Assembly: GCF_037038585.1 (NCBI RefSeq)
Contig: NC_092520.1
Span: 4,023,501 to 4,087,500 of the forward strand
Direction of reading: 5' to 3'
Origin: Patagioenas fasciata
Lineage: Eukaryota > Chordata > Aves > Columbiformes > Columbidae
Length of the DNA: 64,000 nucleotides
Shown: piece after piece, positions 25,726-39,356 of the stretch
Position numbering within the stretch: position 1 is the first letter of the stretch
How the letters are laid out: each line of letters begins with the position of its first letter
The notes under the pieces: model-generated
Database searches by the model: none
The model's input: the letters and a program-made list of their open reading frames with translations, nothing else
What the model was told of the DNA's origin: nothing
Made by a program: the position numbers and the translations under genes

Positions 25726-28700
25726 TTCAAAATATTCAGCCAAGAGAACCAATAATAATTAAGGTGTTGAAGAATTTGCTTTGTAGCACAAGTCGCAAGG
25801 TGCTCAGATTGTGAAGCTCTCAAAGCCAGAGGAAAAAAGGTGTCTTGATCAGATTCTTACAGTACTTATTTGGAAGCTGATTTAGGAGAATTTTCAGTCT
25901 TAGAAACAAAAGTAGAATAACACCTAGAGACTGGAGGTTGGACCTAGTGAAACTGAGATTTAAAATGTGGCATGTAATATGTCATTGGAACATCTTAGAA
26001 GGGCGAATGTGGTTGAATTTCCATTGCTAGCAATTCTCCAAATCACCACAGTACATTTTTCTCCATTTCAAGCATGAACTGAGTGCCAGAAGCCTGATGG
26101 CCTCTTACGCAATAAGTCAGACAAGACAATCACCATGGTCTCCTCTGATCTTACAGCCGATGACTAATGTATCATGTGTTTGTTCTCTCATTCTCTCTGG
26201 GGGAGAAGGAGATGTAGTGGGCTGTTTTGTTTTGGAAGGATCATTGTTTCTTTTTTAATTTTTTTCCTTTAATATACTGCACTTATTTTAGAGGAAGGAG
26301 GTCAGAAATGTGTGTTGTAGTTGGAATAGAGAGTTGCAATGTTTGCGGGGGTTCTTTGTTCCTGTGGGAGCTCATCCCAGCCTGACCCCTGAGAAAACCC
26401 TGTATTTTGTCTGTCTTCTAGTAGAAAGCGTTGCAGTGCCAGAGGACTGAAATGCTCCTGAAGTTGTGGGTGATCTGCTGCCAATGCCGCTGAACCCTTA
26501 AGGAGTGGGGTTGTGACATGGAGCAGTAGGAAACTACTGTGCGCAGGAGAGGCATTGAGTACATCCATGCCTGATGCATCTGACTGTGGTGCATTGAGTC
26601 CCATGAAAAGATAACCCGTTGCTGATTAAGAAGGCCTGTGTTGCTTCCCTGCTCATCCACAGCCTTTCTTTCACAGAAAATGAGTGATGTCCAGCCCAGC
26701 GTTGCTTGCCGAGAGGATAGTGTTGGCCCTCTGCACCATGTCAAAGGTTCAAAGTTGAGCACCAGGGCTTCTGAGTCAGTTTTGAAACATTAAGATAGCT
26801 CATAATATCACTTGCAATCAGCCAAAGATAACTATCTCATTCTCATATATCTGAGCTGTGACTAATCAAAATTATTTTTAAGGGAAAAAAAAATTTATCC
26901 GGGACAAGAGCTTTTATTCTGATTAAAAATGTCATTGCTCTACAGTGTTTAACGAGGCATGCAGTATCAGCCTTGCTGTTAGTTACTTCTGCAAGAAGAA
27001 ACTATACTACAAATATAATATTTATATAATTTATACTATATTTAATTCAGGAAATACTAAAAAAAGGTGTGAGGGGTAAGTTTCGTAAATATACAGCTAA
27101 TCTTTACTATAGTATTGGGCACAACATTATCCTCACTCCATATGACAGCCCAACAAGCCATTGAACTAAGGAGAGTTGTTATTTTACGTGTAAAGAGGGA
27201 CTGCAGACCACATGCACAGATGGAGTCAGGTGCTTCAGTCTTCTGAAGCAGCAGGGACTTGGGTTTCTAAGAGCCATTTTAGGTCTGACCACAACAGGTC
27301 CAAAGTCATAGACAAAGAAATATAATCCATGTTTGTTCATCCCAGCCTGAAAACAGTACCTACTTTGGTTAATAAGACCTCAGATTTCTGTTATGGAGGT
27401 TTTGTAATTTATCCAAACCAGGGCACAAGAACAAGCCTGAATCTGAAGTTTGGATTCTTAGTTTAGATTTGAGCTTCCTATTTTGGTGGCTAAGAGTAGA
27501 AGTAGATAGGCAGTGAGTATCACTAGCAGTATTTGCAATTCAAGGCATAGGGTGTAATCTACCAACCACTTGCTGAACAAGCCAGCCCTCAAGGCTTTGA
27601 TGAACAGAGAGAAGTTACTCACTGGGGTGAGTACTGGTTCACTATTTCTATAGCAAACACATCATTTTCCTCCAGGAACTATTCACACATACGATAAGAC
27701 TTTCTCTGAAAATCTCAACGCCTGTGTTAGTAAGGAATATAGAGGCTGAGAACATAGACAGGGTGAAATGAATTGTTCAATAAGAGAAGCAGAAATCAGG
27801 ATCGGAACCAAGATCTTTTGAGCTTTATCATTGTGAAACTGCTCAAGAAACAGGAAATCCTGTTCCCTTCAATTCAACGGCAAAATACCAACCTCTTCCT
27901 GGTGGTTACACACTTTGATGAACTCAACCTTGACAGGTACTTTTACCCTCCTCACCAGAACCCTTCAGCTCCCAAACCGAGGGTTTTTCTAAGAATGATC
28001 AATGAGAAAGTGCAGGTTCCAACTTGTATTTGGTGATTTGTTAAGATGTTGGTTTGGGGCTGAAGCCTGTGGGGTCTCTGATATGTCCCAATTCTGCTGC
28101 AGCCAGCTGCAGTTGGGGTGCTGAGCTGTTTTGTGGGGTTTTGAGGGTGCTTGGCCATTCATGATTTTGCAGCTTAGAGGAAAGAGGTCAGATCAAAGAA
28201 CCGATCCCAGCAAATTTAAGTGGAAATCTAAACCAAGAGACCAGATCCAGGCTTAGAACATCACATCCACTGGTGAAGTTCAGACCAGGGTAAGTGCTTC
28301 CCAAGACCCATTATGAGGGATTTGGGGCAATATTTCTTTTAAAATACCCTGTTCTTTGCAGTGCTCTTTTGCAGACACGTAATGCGCGTTCCTTGATGGT
28401 GCTGAGAACTTGTGTTTCGTTTCCTTTTTCCCAGTGTGCTCCCATGTTCCTGACGAATGAGCTATTGTAATTCCCATGACTCAGGTTTATTCAGCACGCT
28501 GTCAGACCTGGCGTGCTGTCAGACTTGTTTATTGGTTTTACGTACTGCCAGTCCTTTTATAGGAAACCGCAGAAAGCCGCTATTCCACCACGTACACCTC
28601 TCGTATCAACAAACTGCTGAGTAACACAGTCCTTCCTCTGTCTTACAAAAATCCACACGGCTTACTCTCATTTCTGAAGATAACTGGCTTTACCCGCACA

Positions 28701-29124
28701 GATTAAGTAGACCCAGACGAGCTGACACATTTTTGTAACATGTCCTGCAGTCAAATTTGATAATTTGCATGCCATTTCTCAATTTTAAGGCTGTAAAGAG
28801 GCAGCAAATGTGATTTATAAATAAAAAGTTGTTAAAATGTCTCTTTCAGATTTTGCTGCTGGTAAAGAACCACTGCTTTTGGGATAAATGCTTTTGAGCA
28901 ATGTCAGTAATCACTTCAGGTGGGCAAATCCTTTGAGTGTTGCTTCTCTTCAAAAGAGACAGTGTTGAGATAAAGATTTAATTTTCAAGGGGGTTATGGG
29001 ACCTTTCCCCAAACTTACAGCAATATTTGTGCAGATCCCCAATATAAAATAGAAACATGCCCCTCGTCCCCTGCATGATCACTCCTATCACTTGCAGGAA
29101 TGACCTTTGACAAGCAGATTTGAA
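25726..29124. other. Intergenic sequence, nothing recognised
   Basis: A TA-rich patch near 27005-27055 and a short imperfect direct duplication of GCTGTCAGAC at 28498-28525 are the only structures seen. Confidence 0.5.
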
Positions 29125-29648
29125 GAATCATAGAGTCATAGAACAGTTTGGGTTGGAAGGGACCTTCCAAGCTCATCCAGTGCCACCCCTGCCATGAGCA
29201 GGGACATCTTCACCAGCTCAGGTTGCTCAGAGCCCCATCCAGCCTGGCCTGGGATGTCTCCAGGGATGGTTCATCCACCACCTCTCTGGCCAACCTGGGA
29301 CAGGCTCTCACCACCCTCAGGGGCAACAATTTCTTCCTCATATCTGTCCTGAATCTCCCTCCTTTAGTTTAAAACCATCACCCCTTGTCCTATCGCAACA
29401 GGCCCTGCTCAAAAGTCTTTCCCCGTCTTTCTTCTCGGCCCCTTTTAAGTCCGGAAAGGCCGCACTAAGGTCTCCCCGGAGCTTCTCTTCTCCAGCTGAA
29501 CACCCCAACTCTCTCAGCCTGTCCTCCCAGCAGAGCTGTTCCAGCCTCGCATCATTTCTGGGTCTCCTCTGGCCCCTCTCCAGCAGCTCCATGTGTGTCC
29601 TGTGCTGAGGACCCAGAGCTGGATGCGGTGCTCCAGGTGGGGTCTCAG
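29125..29648 (-). repeat. CR1 LINE 3' fragment
   Basis: Minus-oriented copy starting 'gaatcatagagtcatagaac' and running to 'gctccaggtggggtctca'. It is the same subfamily as the copies at 6990 and 24490. Confidence 0.92.
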
Positions 29649-32598
29649 AAGAAGGGTGCCTCAGGGGTTTGGTAGCACACCTCTGCTGTCCTTTACCAAA
29701 ATGCTGCTCTCTGCTGTGCATGTTCCAGCTCTCAGTCTGCTCCAGCTGTGCAGCAAAGTGCTGGTGCTTAAACCTCTCCTCCATCACTCATCTCAAGGCA
29801 GAGTTGTACTCTTGCACATGAAGAACTTCCATAAGCCAAGTACCAGAGATCAGCTGACAAGCTGAAATTTCTTAGCCACCTACTTGATTATATATAACTG
29901 TTTGCATAAGGGCTTTCCTTTACTTTTCAACCCCCTGTGCTGATAGTATATATACACATATTTAACTTTATGTACACAAGTGTCTGATGTCAATTAGCCC
30001 ACTCTGATAAATGAAGTGTAGCATGTACATAAATATTCGCAAGAAGGAAGCTTTGATCCTGTTTACATCTTTCATATCTCCAAAGGAAAAAAAAAATCTA
30101 TGGTCTGTAAATCCAGCCTCAATGAAAAAAATAATCTTGTCACATCATTTTGTTATTGACCAACTATATTACTGCTTCTGTGGGACATGAGCACTGCTGG
30201 AAGACTGTGCCTGAGGGCTTGAGCCAGCTAGTCCTAAGTAAAGTTACAGCTACAACCTTTAAGTCTGGATCAAAACTATCTAGAATGAGGGAGAATTGTC
30301 CAGAGTTCAGATGCTGGAGGAAATATTTGCCATATTCAAATCAAACCCCTGGCTCTTATTGGTGCTAGAATTTAACCACTGGCATTTGGCTTCGAGCTTG
30401 TTAGAAAAAATACACGTCAAGTTGCCAGCTTCTAGTATAAAGTTAACATTTCACGAGACTTGGAAATGGGGTTGAATAAGGGCTATATTTCTGTTCAACT
30501 ACACTGACATGTAGGGTGCAGTCGTGAGAAACAGCTGAGACTTGTAGCCCAAGAGGTACTGTCCACCTGAAACTGTGAGAATGGTCACCTGTCTTCTGAA
30601 GAGGCTGATCTATCCTGTCCCTGCTCCTGCTAGAGAGACCCATTGAGCATAACACTGAGGAGGACAGAAAGAGAAGAGGATCTCTGTATTAATCCCTGAT
30701 TTGGCATTTTGATGAATGCATAGTCAGGGGTTTAACTCATTTTTCCATGCACACAGGAAGAAATCTTTACCTTCTCCAAAGACTAATTCTATGAATTGCC
30801 TTGACTATTAGTGTGCTGCAGTCATTTATCCATTCAACTTCATCGTTATGACATGGCAGAAGGTGAACTTCAGTTTATTTTTGAATTCCTGCTACCTTGA
30901 AATGCAAATACATTTGCGTTCATCCCACTAGTTGATTAACTTCTGCTCATTGGAAGGCAGACTGTAACTATTCCCATGGTTATAAATTTCATTTTGATGG
31001 AGGACATACATGAAATTTGGCTTCTGATGCATTTTGAAGGAGCCCGCTGTGATTTACAGTCATATAAGATTCTGGAGAATGTGCAATTTTCAGTTTTATA
31101 TTATTATCCTGTCCTCAAACCTTTTGCCTACTCAATGTTCATCGTCTTCTTGCTGAAACATCTGGTCTTTAGACAACCAGAAAGTGTACTGAATTATAAA
31201 CTGTGAAGACGCTCTTCAACCTCACACATTATCACTCAATAGCAGATATCAGATACTTGACTCGTAATAAACATTACATGCATTGCAATAGCTTTGGAGA
31301 TATTTTGACTTCTCTGGTAAGTAGGAGATACCCAGCTGCACTATCAAAACTGCAAATATTTTAGACTAAATTGCACATGATGTGTTCTCTATTTGAACCA
31401 TGTCGGTGGGATTTACCAGATTAAATATAAATATATGTAATGTAGGTGCTTGTGTCTTAGCTCCCTTTTTTTGGCAGCAAAGAGAAAGAGAAACTGTTTG
31501 ACACTGATTGCAGAAAAGTCTGAGCCAGCAACTGATCTCGATTCCAAACAATCTGATACAGGTTGGGAAGGTCCTGAAGAGGTCACCTTCATCCCCACTC
31601 TGGGATGGATCAAACATTTTTGGACCTTCCTCAGCAAGTGTTTGTCTGAGCTATTTCTAATAAAAGGGAAAGACCAGGTATCCTGTTGATGTCAGTAGAA
31701 AAGACACATACAGGTGTCTTAATCCTACACTAGTTGATGAAACGTTAATGGTTGGATCTGACAGTTTATTTCAGCTTCTGAAAAGTAATGTACCTGCTTT
31801 AAGTTACTCTTCTACTATTGGCTGTGGAGAGAAAAGAATCTCTAAAGAACATGGTTCCTCAAAATGTGTAAAATAACTTTTTGGTGATGTGACTGCTTTG
31901 AAGGTGCCTCTGTCTATTGGCTATAGGCAAACACTTCAAATTCTCTGCCCAGCTTTCAGTGAGATGGGATGAATCTGACCATCATCAGGCCAGGACTCAG
32001 AACCCAGATCTGAAGAAATATTTTCATGAGATGACATTGAAAGTGTCCAGATTCCAGACCAAACTGGTGACAGGTTGAAAAAAAAACAAGAGAAAGTAGC
32101 CTCTACCAAAATAAAGACTCAATAGGCCTTTAAAACATGTTTTTGAAAAATACAAGTACCTAGATCTTTGGTGGAAGAGATTAGCTGTACATATCAAAAA
32201 TATCTGCCAGGGATGATCTGGCCTCCTTAAATGCTTAATTTGATTCAAAAGTGACATGAATATTATTGCAAAGCTGAAACTAAATGGGAAGAGACAAATG
32301 ACCAGAAGACCATCAGTCTTCTCTCCCACCTGCTGTTATTATTATTCCATCAGGACCTGACGGATAAAGTACATTTTAAAAATTCAGCACTTCACTGTCA
32401 TGGCAAAAATAAGAGTGTTTCAGTCATTTGCAGTTGACACCAGGGTATTTTCTTGAAGCTCAAGATTGTAAGTGCTGCTACTGTCACATCACAATATTTA
32501 ATGGGCTCTTAAAGGGTCTCCTTGGGTAGGCTGAATTCTCTACATTTGAAAAGTATTTTTGAATTCCTGTAAAAAAGTGAAATTGGGAAAAACTCCCA

Positions 32599-32624
32599 AC
32601 ACACACACACACACACACACACAA
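32599..32624. repeat. (CA)n microsatellite, about 12-13 units
   Basis: Uninterrupted AC dinucleotides, likely polymorphic in length. A minus-strand CVCVCV peptide through it is an artefact. Confidence 0.97.
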
Positions 32625-35600
32625 AATTCTACATAAATTAAATAGTGACAAGCACTTCCTAGAAATTGCTGTACTTCTTTTCTCCATAAATGGCTCATTC
32701 TTATTCTTTCAGAGCTCCCAGGTCAAACCACAAGTCTTTTTTACAGTATTTTTCAATAATAGAGGTGCACATATAGTCCAAAACCTCAAAGTTATGTTAC
32801 TAACTTTGAAAAGTGCGTAAGAAAGTATGAAAGTAGATATTGTGGAATGGAATAAGGGGACAACCATTATGTAAATAAGGGAATTACTTAAATGTCTAAG
32901 ACATGATTTCAGATGACTGTTCATTAATCATTACATTATCATGCAATTTCCATATATCATTGTCTCCCTTTGTAATCTGCATATTTTTCTAATATAAGAA
33001 TCCTTTGATGACAGTCCATTTTATCATTCTTGGCGGTGTTTCTAATTACCAGTGTCAGTGCATCATTACTTTGCTGTTATTGCACTCATTAATGATCTAT
33101 GAAGCTTTTTTTCTTCTTGATGTTTTTTCCCAGCTCAGCACATCAGGAAGCAGGCAACGCTTTGCTGCATATTTTGTGTGGTATAATTTTGAGAACAAAG
33201 CTAATTTTCCCAATAACATTTTTCTGATACTTTCCCATTTTCTGCCGAAGCCCAAACATGTTTGTAATCTCGCTTGGTGTCGGAATGCTGTCTGCATGTT
33301 CTGGAAACTCTGAGACTTAAACTGCACATTTTCCAACAGCAATGAAGCGATGATTTATGCAGGATCCTTTAAAGACTGGCTCTTAGAGCTTTTGATGTGC
33401 TCAGCCAGTTTTACTTTATCTGGAGTTATGTGCATACCAGTTCTCCTTCCAGTCTCAAGTAAAGCTATAGAAGTAAGTAAAATATTTCAGGTGTACAATA
33501 GCACATACTTAGAACATCCCAGAACTAAAATGTAATAAATCTGAAGTTATTCAGCAAAATATTGAAGTGCATCTGCTAGGAATCAAAACTAGAATTCACA
33601 TGTCTAAACAGAGACAATAGACCAAATAGAGGAAAGAGATTATTAAGAACAATGAGTAGGTTTTTTACATGGCTTATATGAAAATGTATGCCAAAATACA
33701 ATGTTTTGGATAACTTCTTTAAGAAAGAAGTACAACGAAGTTTGGAAGCTCAAGCCCACTCTCTTTGAATTATGGATCAAAGTCGTTTGTGCCGCAGAGG
33801 CATCAGTCAGCTCTGCACAGTTTCTGCTTCTTGAAGGCATCTGCTTTGCATTTCACAGGACTACTGCAAAATTGCTTTCAGCTATAAATTTGCAGTGACT
33901 TTTTTTTGTTTTTAATTAGAAAATGAAAGATATAAGTGGCAGATTACTAACAAGCAAACCATTCGTGGGCCTGGTGAAGGCTGCTTGTGCTACTCTGAAG
34001 GGTGACTGCCTCTGTCTAGAACAGAGCTGGTGGAGCTATGATTGGTGAAGATTAAACCCATCACATGTATTGCTGATTCAGTTACCAAACAAAAAACTGA
34101 ACCGGTAGGCTGGATCAACTTGAAATAAAATTTTCAAGTCATTTGCTGCTGGGATGGTTGAATATAATGGCTGAGTTGAGCTATACAATATGATATATTT
34201 GGACCAAAAATCAGCAGAAGCCAAGGTTAGGTTTATGTGCCATTTATGAAATGGAAGATTAGGAACAGCTCGATTTCAACCTTAGGGAAAAAGAATGTCC
34301 CTGGATTAGAGGTCATGCTCAAATCCTTTCAAGTCTCTTCTAATGAAGGGACCCCCACCCCAAAGTTTTGAGGGTGTCCTTAGTCATAAGTGAAATTCAC
34401 CGTGCTGAGCTGGATGGAGGACCCAGACAACATCAGAACCTCTTCTCCGTCAGGTAACCATGGTTGAGGTTCACAGGTTTGGTGGTTCTGGAATGAGACC
34501 TCACCATTAAATTTTGCTTCAATTTTTTAAAAATATTATTTGGGAAGGGGAAGGCTGTTTTTCCTACAGACAGTTCTCCTTCAGGAGTCTCATTCTCCTT
34601 TCTAAAGCGTGTGGTAGCACAGCACTCCTGATCATGCTTGAGAGGTGAGAGGTGGGCATTGAGATGGTTCCTTCCCGTGCCTGCTCTTGGTGTGGGATCT
34701 AGACCCCTGGACCAGCTGTCCCATGGCAGCATCTGCATCAGTAGCATCAGAGGAACTGTCAGATGCGTCACCTTCAGTCATCAGTGATGTCAGCAGCTTC
34801 ATGCCGGCTTTCTATGGTTATTCATGCAAATATTCATGTTGAAATTTTGCGGGACATTCAACAACTCACGTGCAGCAATAATTTCAGGTCAGCCTGATGT
34901 GTTCGTTTTTTTTTAGGAAAAAAGGAACGAGATCTCCTAAGGCTTCTTGGAGCCACATGTCTGTGCATGAGGCCTCTCAAGTCATCAAGGGTGTGTGATC
35001 AAAGCTCCACTCTGCTTCCTCTTGTCCCAGCTAAGCAGAGTAACACACAGTGACACTTCACTTCATTTTGCTGATTGAGATAAGAAGGAATCACATATGT
35101 GGTTCTGTGATCATGCTGGCGCATTGGGTTGTGTCAAATCATCAGGCCTGACAACTGTTTTTTACTTCTCCTCATTACCACCATAACCTCTCATAAACTA
35201 ATGATATTTTGCCCATAATACAAGGTGCTCGACAAAGGCCATATGCACCTCAAATGTATATGACATCTTGTTCAAAAACTTTCTATACAATAACCATGTC
35301 CCACTGAGAGCTACTTTCTGCAGCTGAAGTTCAGGCTGATAGTCTTTTGAAACTGGATTTTTCTCTCAGGTGGAACAGGCTAAAAATATCTATCTGTGTT
35401 CCCTGAACCCCATAACAGCTTGTCAGATATTTTCATGCCATAACAGTGGCTTAAGACATCTTAAGTAAATACTGTGCAGGTACAAGCACTATTTCTTTTT
35501 ACTTCTGCACAAACAGTGTCCTATTGTCTGGTTTTAATTTAAAGTTCCCCTTGTGCTCCATTATTTTCCTTAACGGGTTCTCAAATTTCCCGTCTGACTT

Positions 35601-36350
35601 GGCAGAGATGCCCTGGTTGGAGTCTTGCCACCCTCTGTTTGGATACCCAACCAAAACCCCAAGTGGCCCTTTTTTGGTTATTCCATCAATTAACCTTATT
35701 GTGAAGAGCAACCCCTCCAACATGCACAACCTTTCATACTTGGGATGTCGGCTAGCTGTTATTTATATGTATTGGCTAGTCTTTAGGGTATTTATTTCTC
35801 TGATGTTAATTCTAGATTGTTGTTTATTTCTCCTGGTCTGGCTAAAGCTGCCAGTTTTCAGAAAACGGAGCTCTGCAAACAGTACAAGCAATGCAAACAA
35901 TACAGGGATAAGAGCAAGTGACTGTGAGTCACAGCTTCTACATTCAATGTCCACCTACACTTCTACACTCAATTAACTCCTCCAAGGCTCAGTTTCAGTA
36001 CAAAAGTCCAGTAATTACATTGGAGTGCAGTGTTTTGGGCAACCTTGGATGAAAGTAGCTTAGATATTCAAACACTGATAATTAATTTAAACACTGTAAA
36101 TCAATGAATACTAATGATTAATTGGCTGTGATTTCCATTATTACCTGGTGATGACAGCGACTTGTTCTCTTCCAGACCTCTGCCCTCCCAGTGATACAAT
36201 GCATGTGGTTCAAGCCAGGATTTATGGGAAAATTAAACAACAGGGATCCCAGTAGCTCTGCAACAAGCAAGAGCCACCTGAATGGGGGTTGAGGACGCAG
36301 CCAAAGGAAAGTTGTTTGTTTTGCTTTGCAATCACCATTGATAATTGAAG

Positions 36351-36400
36351 AGAAAAACAAAACAAAACAAAACAAAATAAAACAAAACAAAACAAAAACA
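36351..36400. repeat. (AAAAC)n pentanucleotide repeat
   Basis: About nine AAAAC units with one AAAAT variant near 36377. Confidence 0.95.
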
Positions 36401-36898
36401 GTGATATCAGTAAAAACAATAAAAAACACTGCACCCTACATCCATGTGCACCACGGACTGGTCAGATGGTTCCTGTGTTACCTGGAACTTTGCAAGTGGA
36501 GGCTGAGACCTGAAAGCACCCCAGGAAAAGTGTGTTTGCCACCTTGTGTGACCTCTGCCCACACTCCAGATGATTTCTCAAGCCACTTTGGCTATTTTCC
36601 AATGCTCCCCAACAGGGACAATCCTCCTACTGTGAGAAAAGTGTAATATTTGGCTTGTTAAATCAACTATCACTTCTGCAGCTGATAATCAGGGAACTAC
36701 TTATCTGTTCAACAGCCCCAGTCAGGAGTGGGCAGCCAAAGAGTCTACATGAGTAACAGTGCTGACTCAGCCAAAAAAACCCTCCACTGGGCTGCTGTAT
36801 AGCATATCTGCACTTCTCCCGGACCACCTACCCTCTCCAGGACAAGGTGGGCAAAGGGCCATGGTCTGCTCCCAGGGAGCATTTGAACCTCAGCCCTG

Positions 36899-37215
36899 TC
36901 ACAGAATTGATCGTGGTGTGATCTGGTTCTAAGGGACTTTGAAGTTCATCTACCCTGTTTTCCCAAAAAATAAGACCTACCCTGAAAATAAGCCCTAGCA
37001 TGATTTTTTTAGACTTTGAGGATGCTCAAAATATAAACCCTACTGAAAAAAAAAGCCCTAGTTACACTTCATTAAAAAGTCAGTTTAAATAGTGTCCAGA
37101 CAGCTATACATGTAAAAAAGTAAGCATCTTTTGGAGCAAAAATTGTATAAGACCCTGTCTTATTTTTGGGTACACAGGGTAGTTCCAACACCTCTGCCAT
37201 GGGCAGGGGGGCCAT
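36899..37215 (-). repeat. Old CR1 3'-end fragment split by a DNA transposon
   Basis: The left part (36899-36952) reads like a decayed minus-strand CR1 tail ('acagaattgatcg' and 'gggactttgaagttcatcta'). The right part (37180-37215) resumes with 'tagttccaacacctctgcc' and 'atgggcaggg'. With the 227-bp insert and one TA removed, the two halves read as a continuous CR1 3' end. Confidence 0.75.
36953..37179. mobile_element. Non-autonomous TA-flanked inverted-repeat DNA element (Tc1/mariner-like MITE)
   Basis: The element is 227 bp with terminal inverted repeats of about 25 bases. The left end begins CCCTGTTTTCCCAAAAAATA and the reverse complement of the right end begins CCCTGTGTACCCAAAAATAA. The dinucleotide TA stands on both sides (36951-36952 and 37180-37181), as in Tc1/mariner target duplications. 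Inside, an AAATAAGCCCTAG-like motif recurs three times. There is no transposase. The ends resemble a widespread family I recall from other vertebrates but cannot name with certainty. Confidence 0.8.
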
Positions 37216-37319
37216 CCACCTCTTTGCTTTGCTAGACTGTAACTATTATATTGAGGAGGCAATGAAAAGCCTGGTGAGATTCAGGTGACTCTTCCTCACT
37301 GGGAAGGAATGGAAGCATA

Positions 37320-37545
37320 GGAGGTTCCTTCCGAACACAAGGAGAAACTTCTTTCCTGTGAGGTGGCTGAGCCTGGCCCAGGCTGCCCAGCGAGGTTGTG
37401 GAGTCTCCTTCTCTGGAGACATTCAAACCCGCCTGGACACCTTCCTGTGTGATCTGCTCTGGTGACCCTGCGTTAGCAGGTGGGTTGGACTGGATGATCT
37501 CCAGAGGTCTCTTCCATCCCCAACCAGTCTGTGATTCTGTGATCT
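37320..37545 (+). repeat. CR1 LINE 3' fragment
   Basis: Plus-oriented, from 'gaggttccttccgaacacaa' through 'cgcctggacaccttcctgtg' to 'agtctgtgattctgtgatc'. It is the same subfamily as the sense part of the copy at 19743. Confidence 0.88.
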
Positions 37546-38700
37546 GCGATTGATTCTCTGACTGCACCCAATGCAGTCCTTAGGAGGGACACGCACTGGC
37601 TTATGTGAATTGATTACAAAACTGGCTCTCTCATTACTTGCTTTTTCATCCACAAACACCAAACCTAATTCTTCTCCAGAGCATTGCTATCTTGCAAGTA
37701 CCACAGCTTTCTCCAGGACCCTAAAGAGAAACGGGGTTGCTTGTGTTGACTAATCATGCATGATACATAGCAAAGACTCATCCTCCACAACCCAGCTGCC
37801 CATTGGACCAACTATCCTATGTTTGTGATATTGGCAATGATCCTTGGACCGTTCCCCGAATCAGGTGTGGTGACCCATGCTAGCCTTTTCTGGGATAGCT
37901 TTCTTCATGGTGGATGAAAGTATCACTAAACATCAGAGCAATCTATCTGCCTACTGAGTCATCGCTGCCAGCTTAAGTGGACTGAGAGACTGGCTGGTTC
38001 CAGTTTTATGAGGCATTTTCCTAATTTAATAGTGGGGAGTGCTGCAGGACATCTACATCATCTCCTGACTTTTCAGTTGGGCTTGTCAGTGTAAAGAGAC
38101 ACTGGTAAGGGCATGAGATGACCAGGTCTGGGGGCCGTGTGCCCATGAAAGCTCCTTGTTTGAAGTCGTGAACTCAGGCACATGAAGTCATGCAGATCCC
38201 AACCAGACCTGGCTTGAGACCAACCAGCTCAACGCTTGGGTGGAGCAAATATACATCTGTCTGTACCCGTACCCTTGGGGCAGTCAAAGAGAAAGATGGA
38301 GCTGCTGGAGAAGGTTATTCAGTGCCTTTCCCCATAAACATTTTCCCTGGCACAGAATGTGTCTGGACCAACTCTCCTCAGGGGGCTGTTTCCTTAGTGG
38401 AGGAATGTACTTATAGCCTGATAAAGTGTTGAGTTATAAAGACATGATTTGTGACACGTTACTACATGAAAGGAAAAAGGTAGCACTGAGTAGCCTGAGT
38501 GTGGGGAAAACACAGTTTATTCCCTACTGCCGTATCCAAGAGGACCCTGGAGAGGCAGCAAATCTGCAGCCAAACCCTCTGGGGTTGTTTTCACTGCTCC
38601 ATCCCTGTCTCCTTCTGTTCATTGCAATGAGGAGCTCCTCTTCAATGTTATCTGAGTATTACATATATTAAATGTTATCTGGAGGTTGCTTGGCAGCCTT

Positions 38701-39356
38701 CTGAACATGAGCCAGCGTGTGCCCAGGTGACCAAGGGGCCACCAGCATCCTGGTCAGGACCTGCACTGGTGTGGCCAGCAGGCCCAGGGCAGTGACCATC
38801 CCTGTGCTGGGACCTGGGGAGGCCAAACCTTGAATCTTGGAGTCAGTTTTGGGCTCTCACACCAAGAAAGGCCTTGAGGTGCTGGAGAGAGTTGAGAGAA
38901 GGGAACAGAGCTGGGGAAGGGGCTGGAGCACAAGTGTGATGGGAGCGGCTGAGGGACCTGGGGGGTTCAGCTGGAGAACAGGAGCTGAGGGGAGACCTTC
39001 TGATCTCTGAACTGCCTGAAAGGAGCTTGGAGCCAGGGGGGGTCGGGCTCTGCTCCCCAGGGACAAGCACCAGGAGCAGAGGAAACGACCTGAAGTTGTG
39101 CCAGGGGAGGTTGAGGTTGGATGTGGGGAACAATTTCTTCTTGGAAAGGGCTGTCAAGCATTGGAACAGGCTGCCCAGGGCAGTGCTGGAGTCACCATCC
39201 CTGGAGGGGTTGAGCAGACGTGTAGATGAGGTTCTCAGGGACATGGTTTAGTGTCAACGTTGGGTTAATGGTTGGACTTGATGAATTTGAGGGTCTCCTC
39301 CAACCAAAATGATTCTATGATTCTATGGTTCTATGACTCTATGATTCTATGATTCT
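38701..39356 (+). repeat. CR1 LINE 3' fragment with six-unit tail
   Basis: Plus-oriented copy from 'ctgaacatgagccagcg' to an ATTCTATG-type tail of about six units at 39309-39356. It retains ORF2 traces (LRLDVGNNFFLERAVKHWNRLP) and belongs to the same group as the copies at 43045, 60455 and 9749. Confidence 0.92.

Larger units (their letters stand above)
29649..36898. other. Intergenic sequence, simple repeats only
   Basis: Seven kilobases with no CR1 recognised, which is long for this window. It contains the CA and AAAAC microsatellites. No gene was found. Confidence 0.5.

Noticed and set aside
25505..25762. Lys/Thr/Gln-rich open frame
   Set aside because: It is a translation of A-rich low-complexity DNA.
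28492..28525. Imperfect tandem duplication of GCTGTCAGAC
   Set aside because: It is short and isolated, and is probably a local slippage event with no wider structure.
32484..32687. Open frame with a CVCVCV tract
   Set aside because: It is produced by translation of the CA microsatellite.
36118..36434. Two Phe/Cys/Leu-rich open frames on the minus strand
   Set aside because: They run through the AAAAC pentanucleotide repeat and have no independent support.
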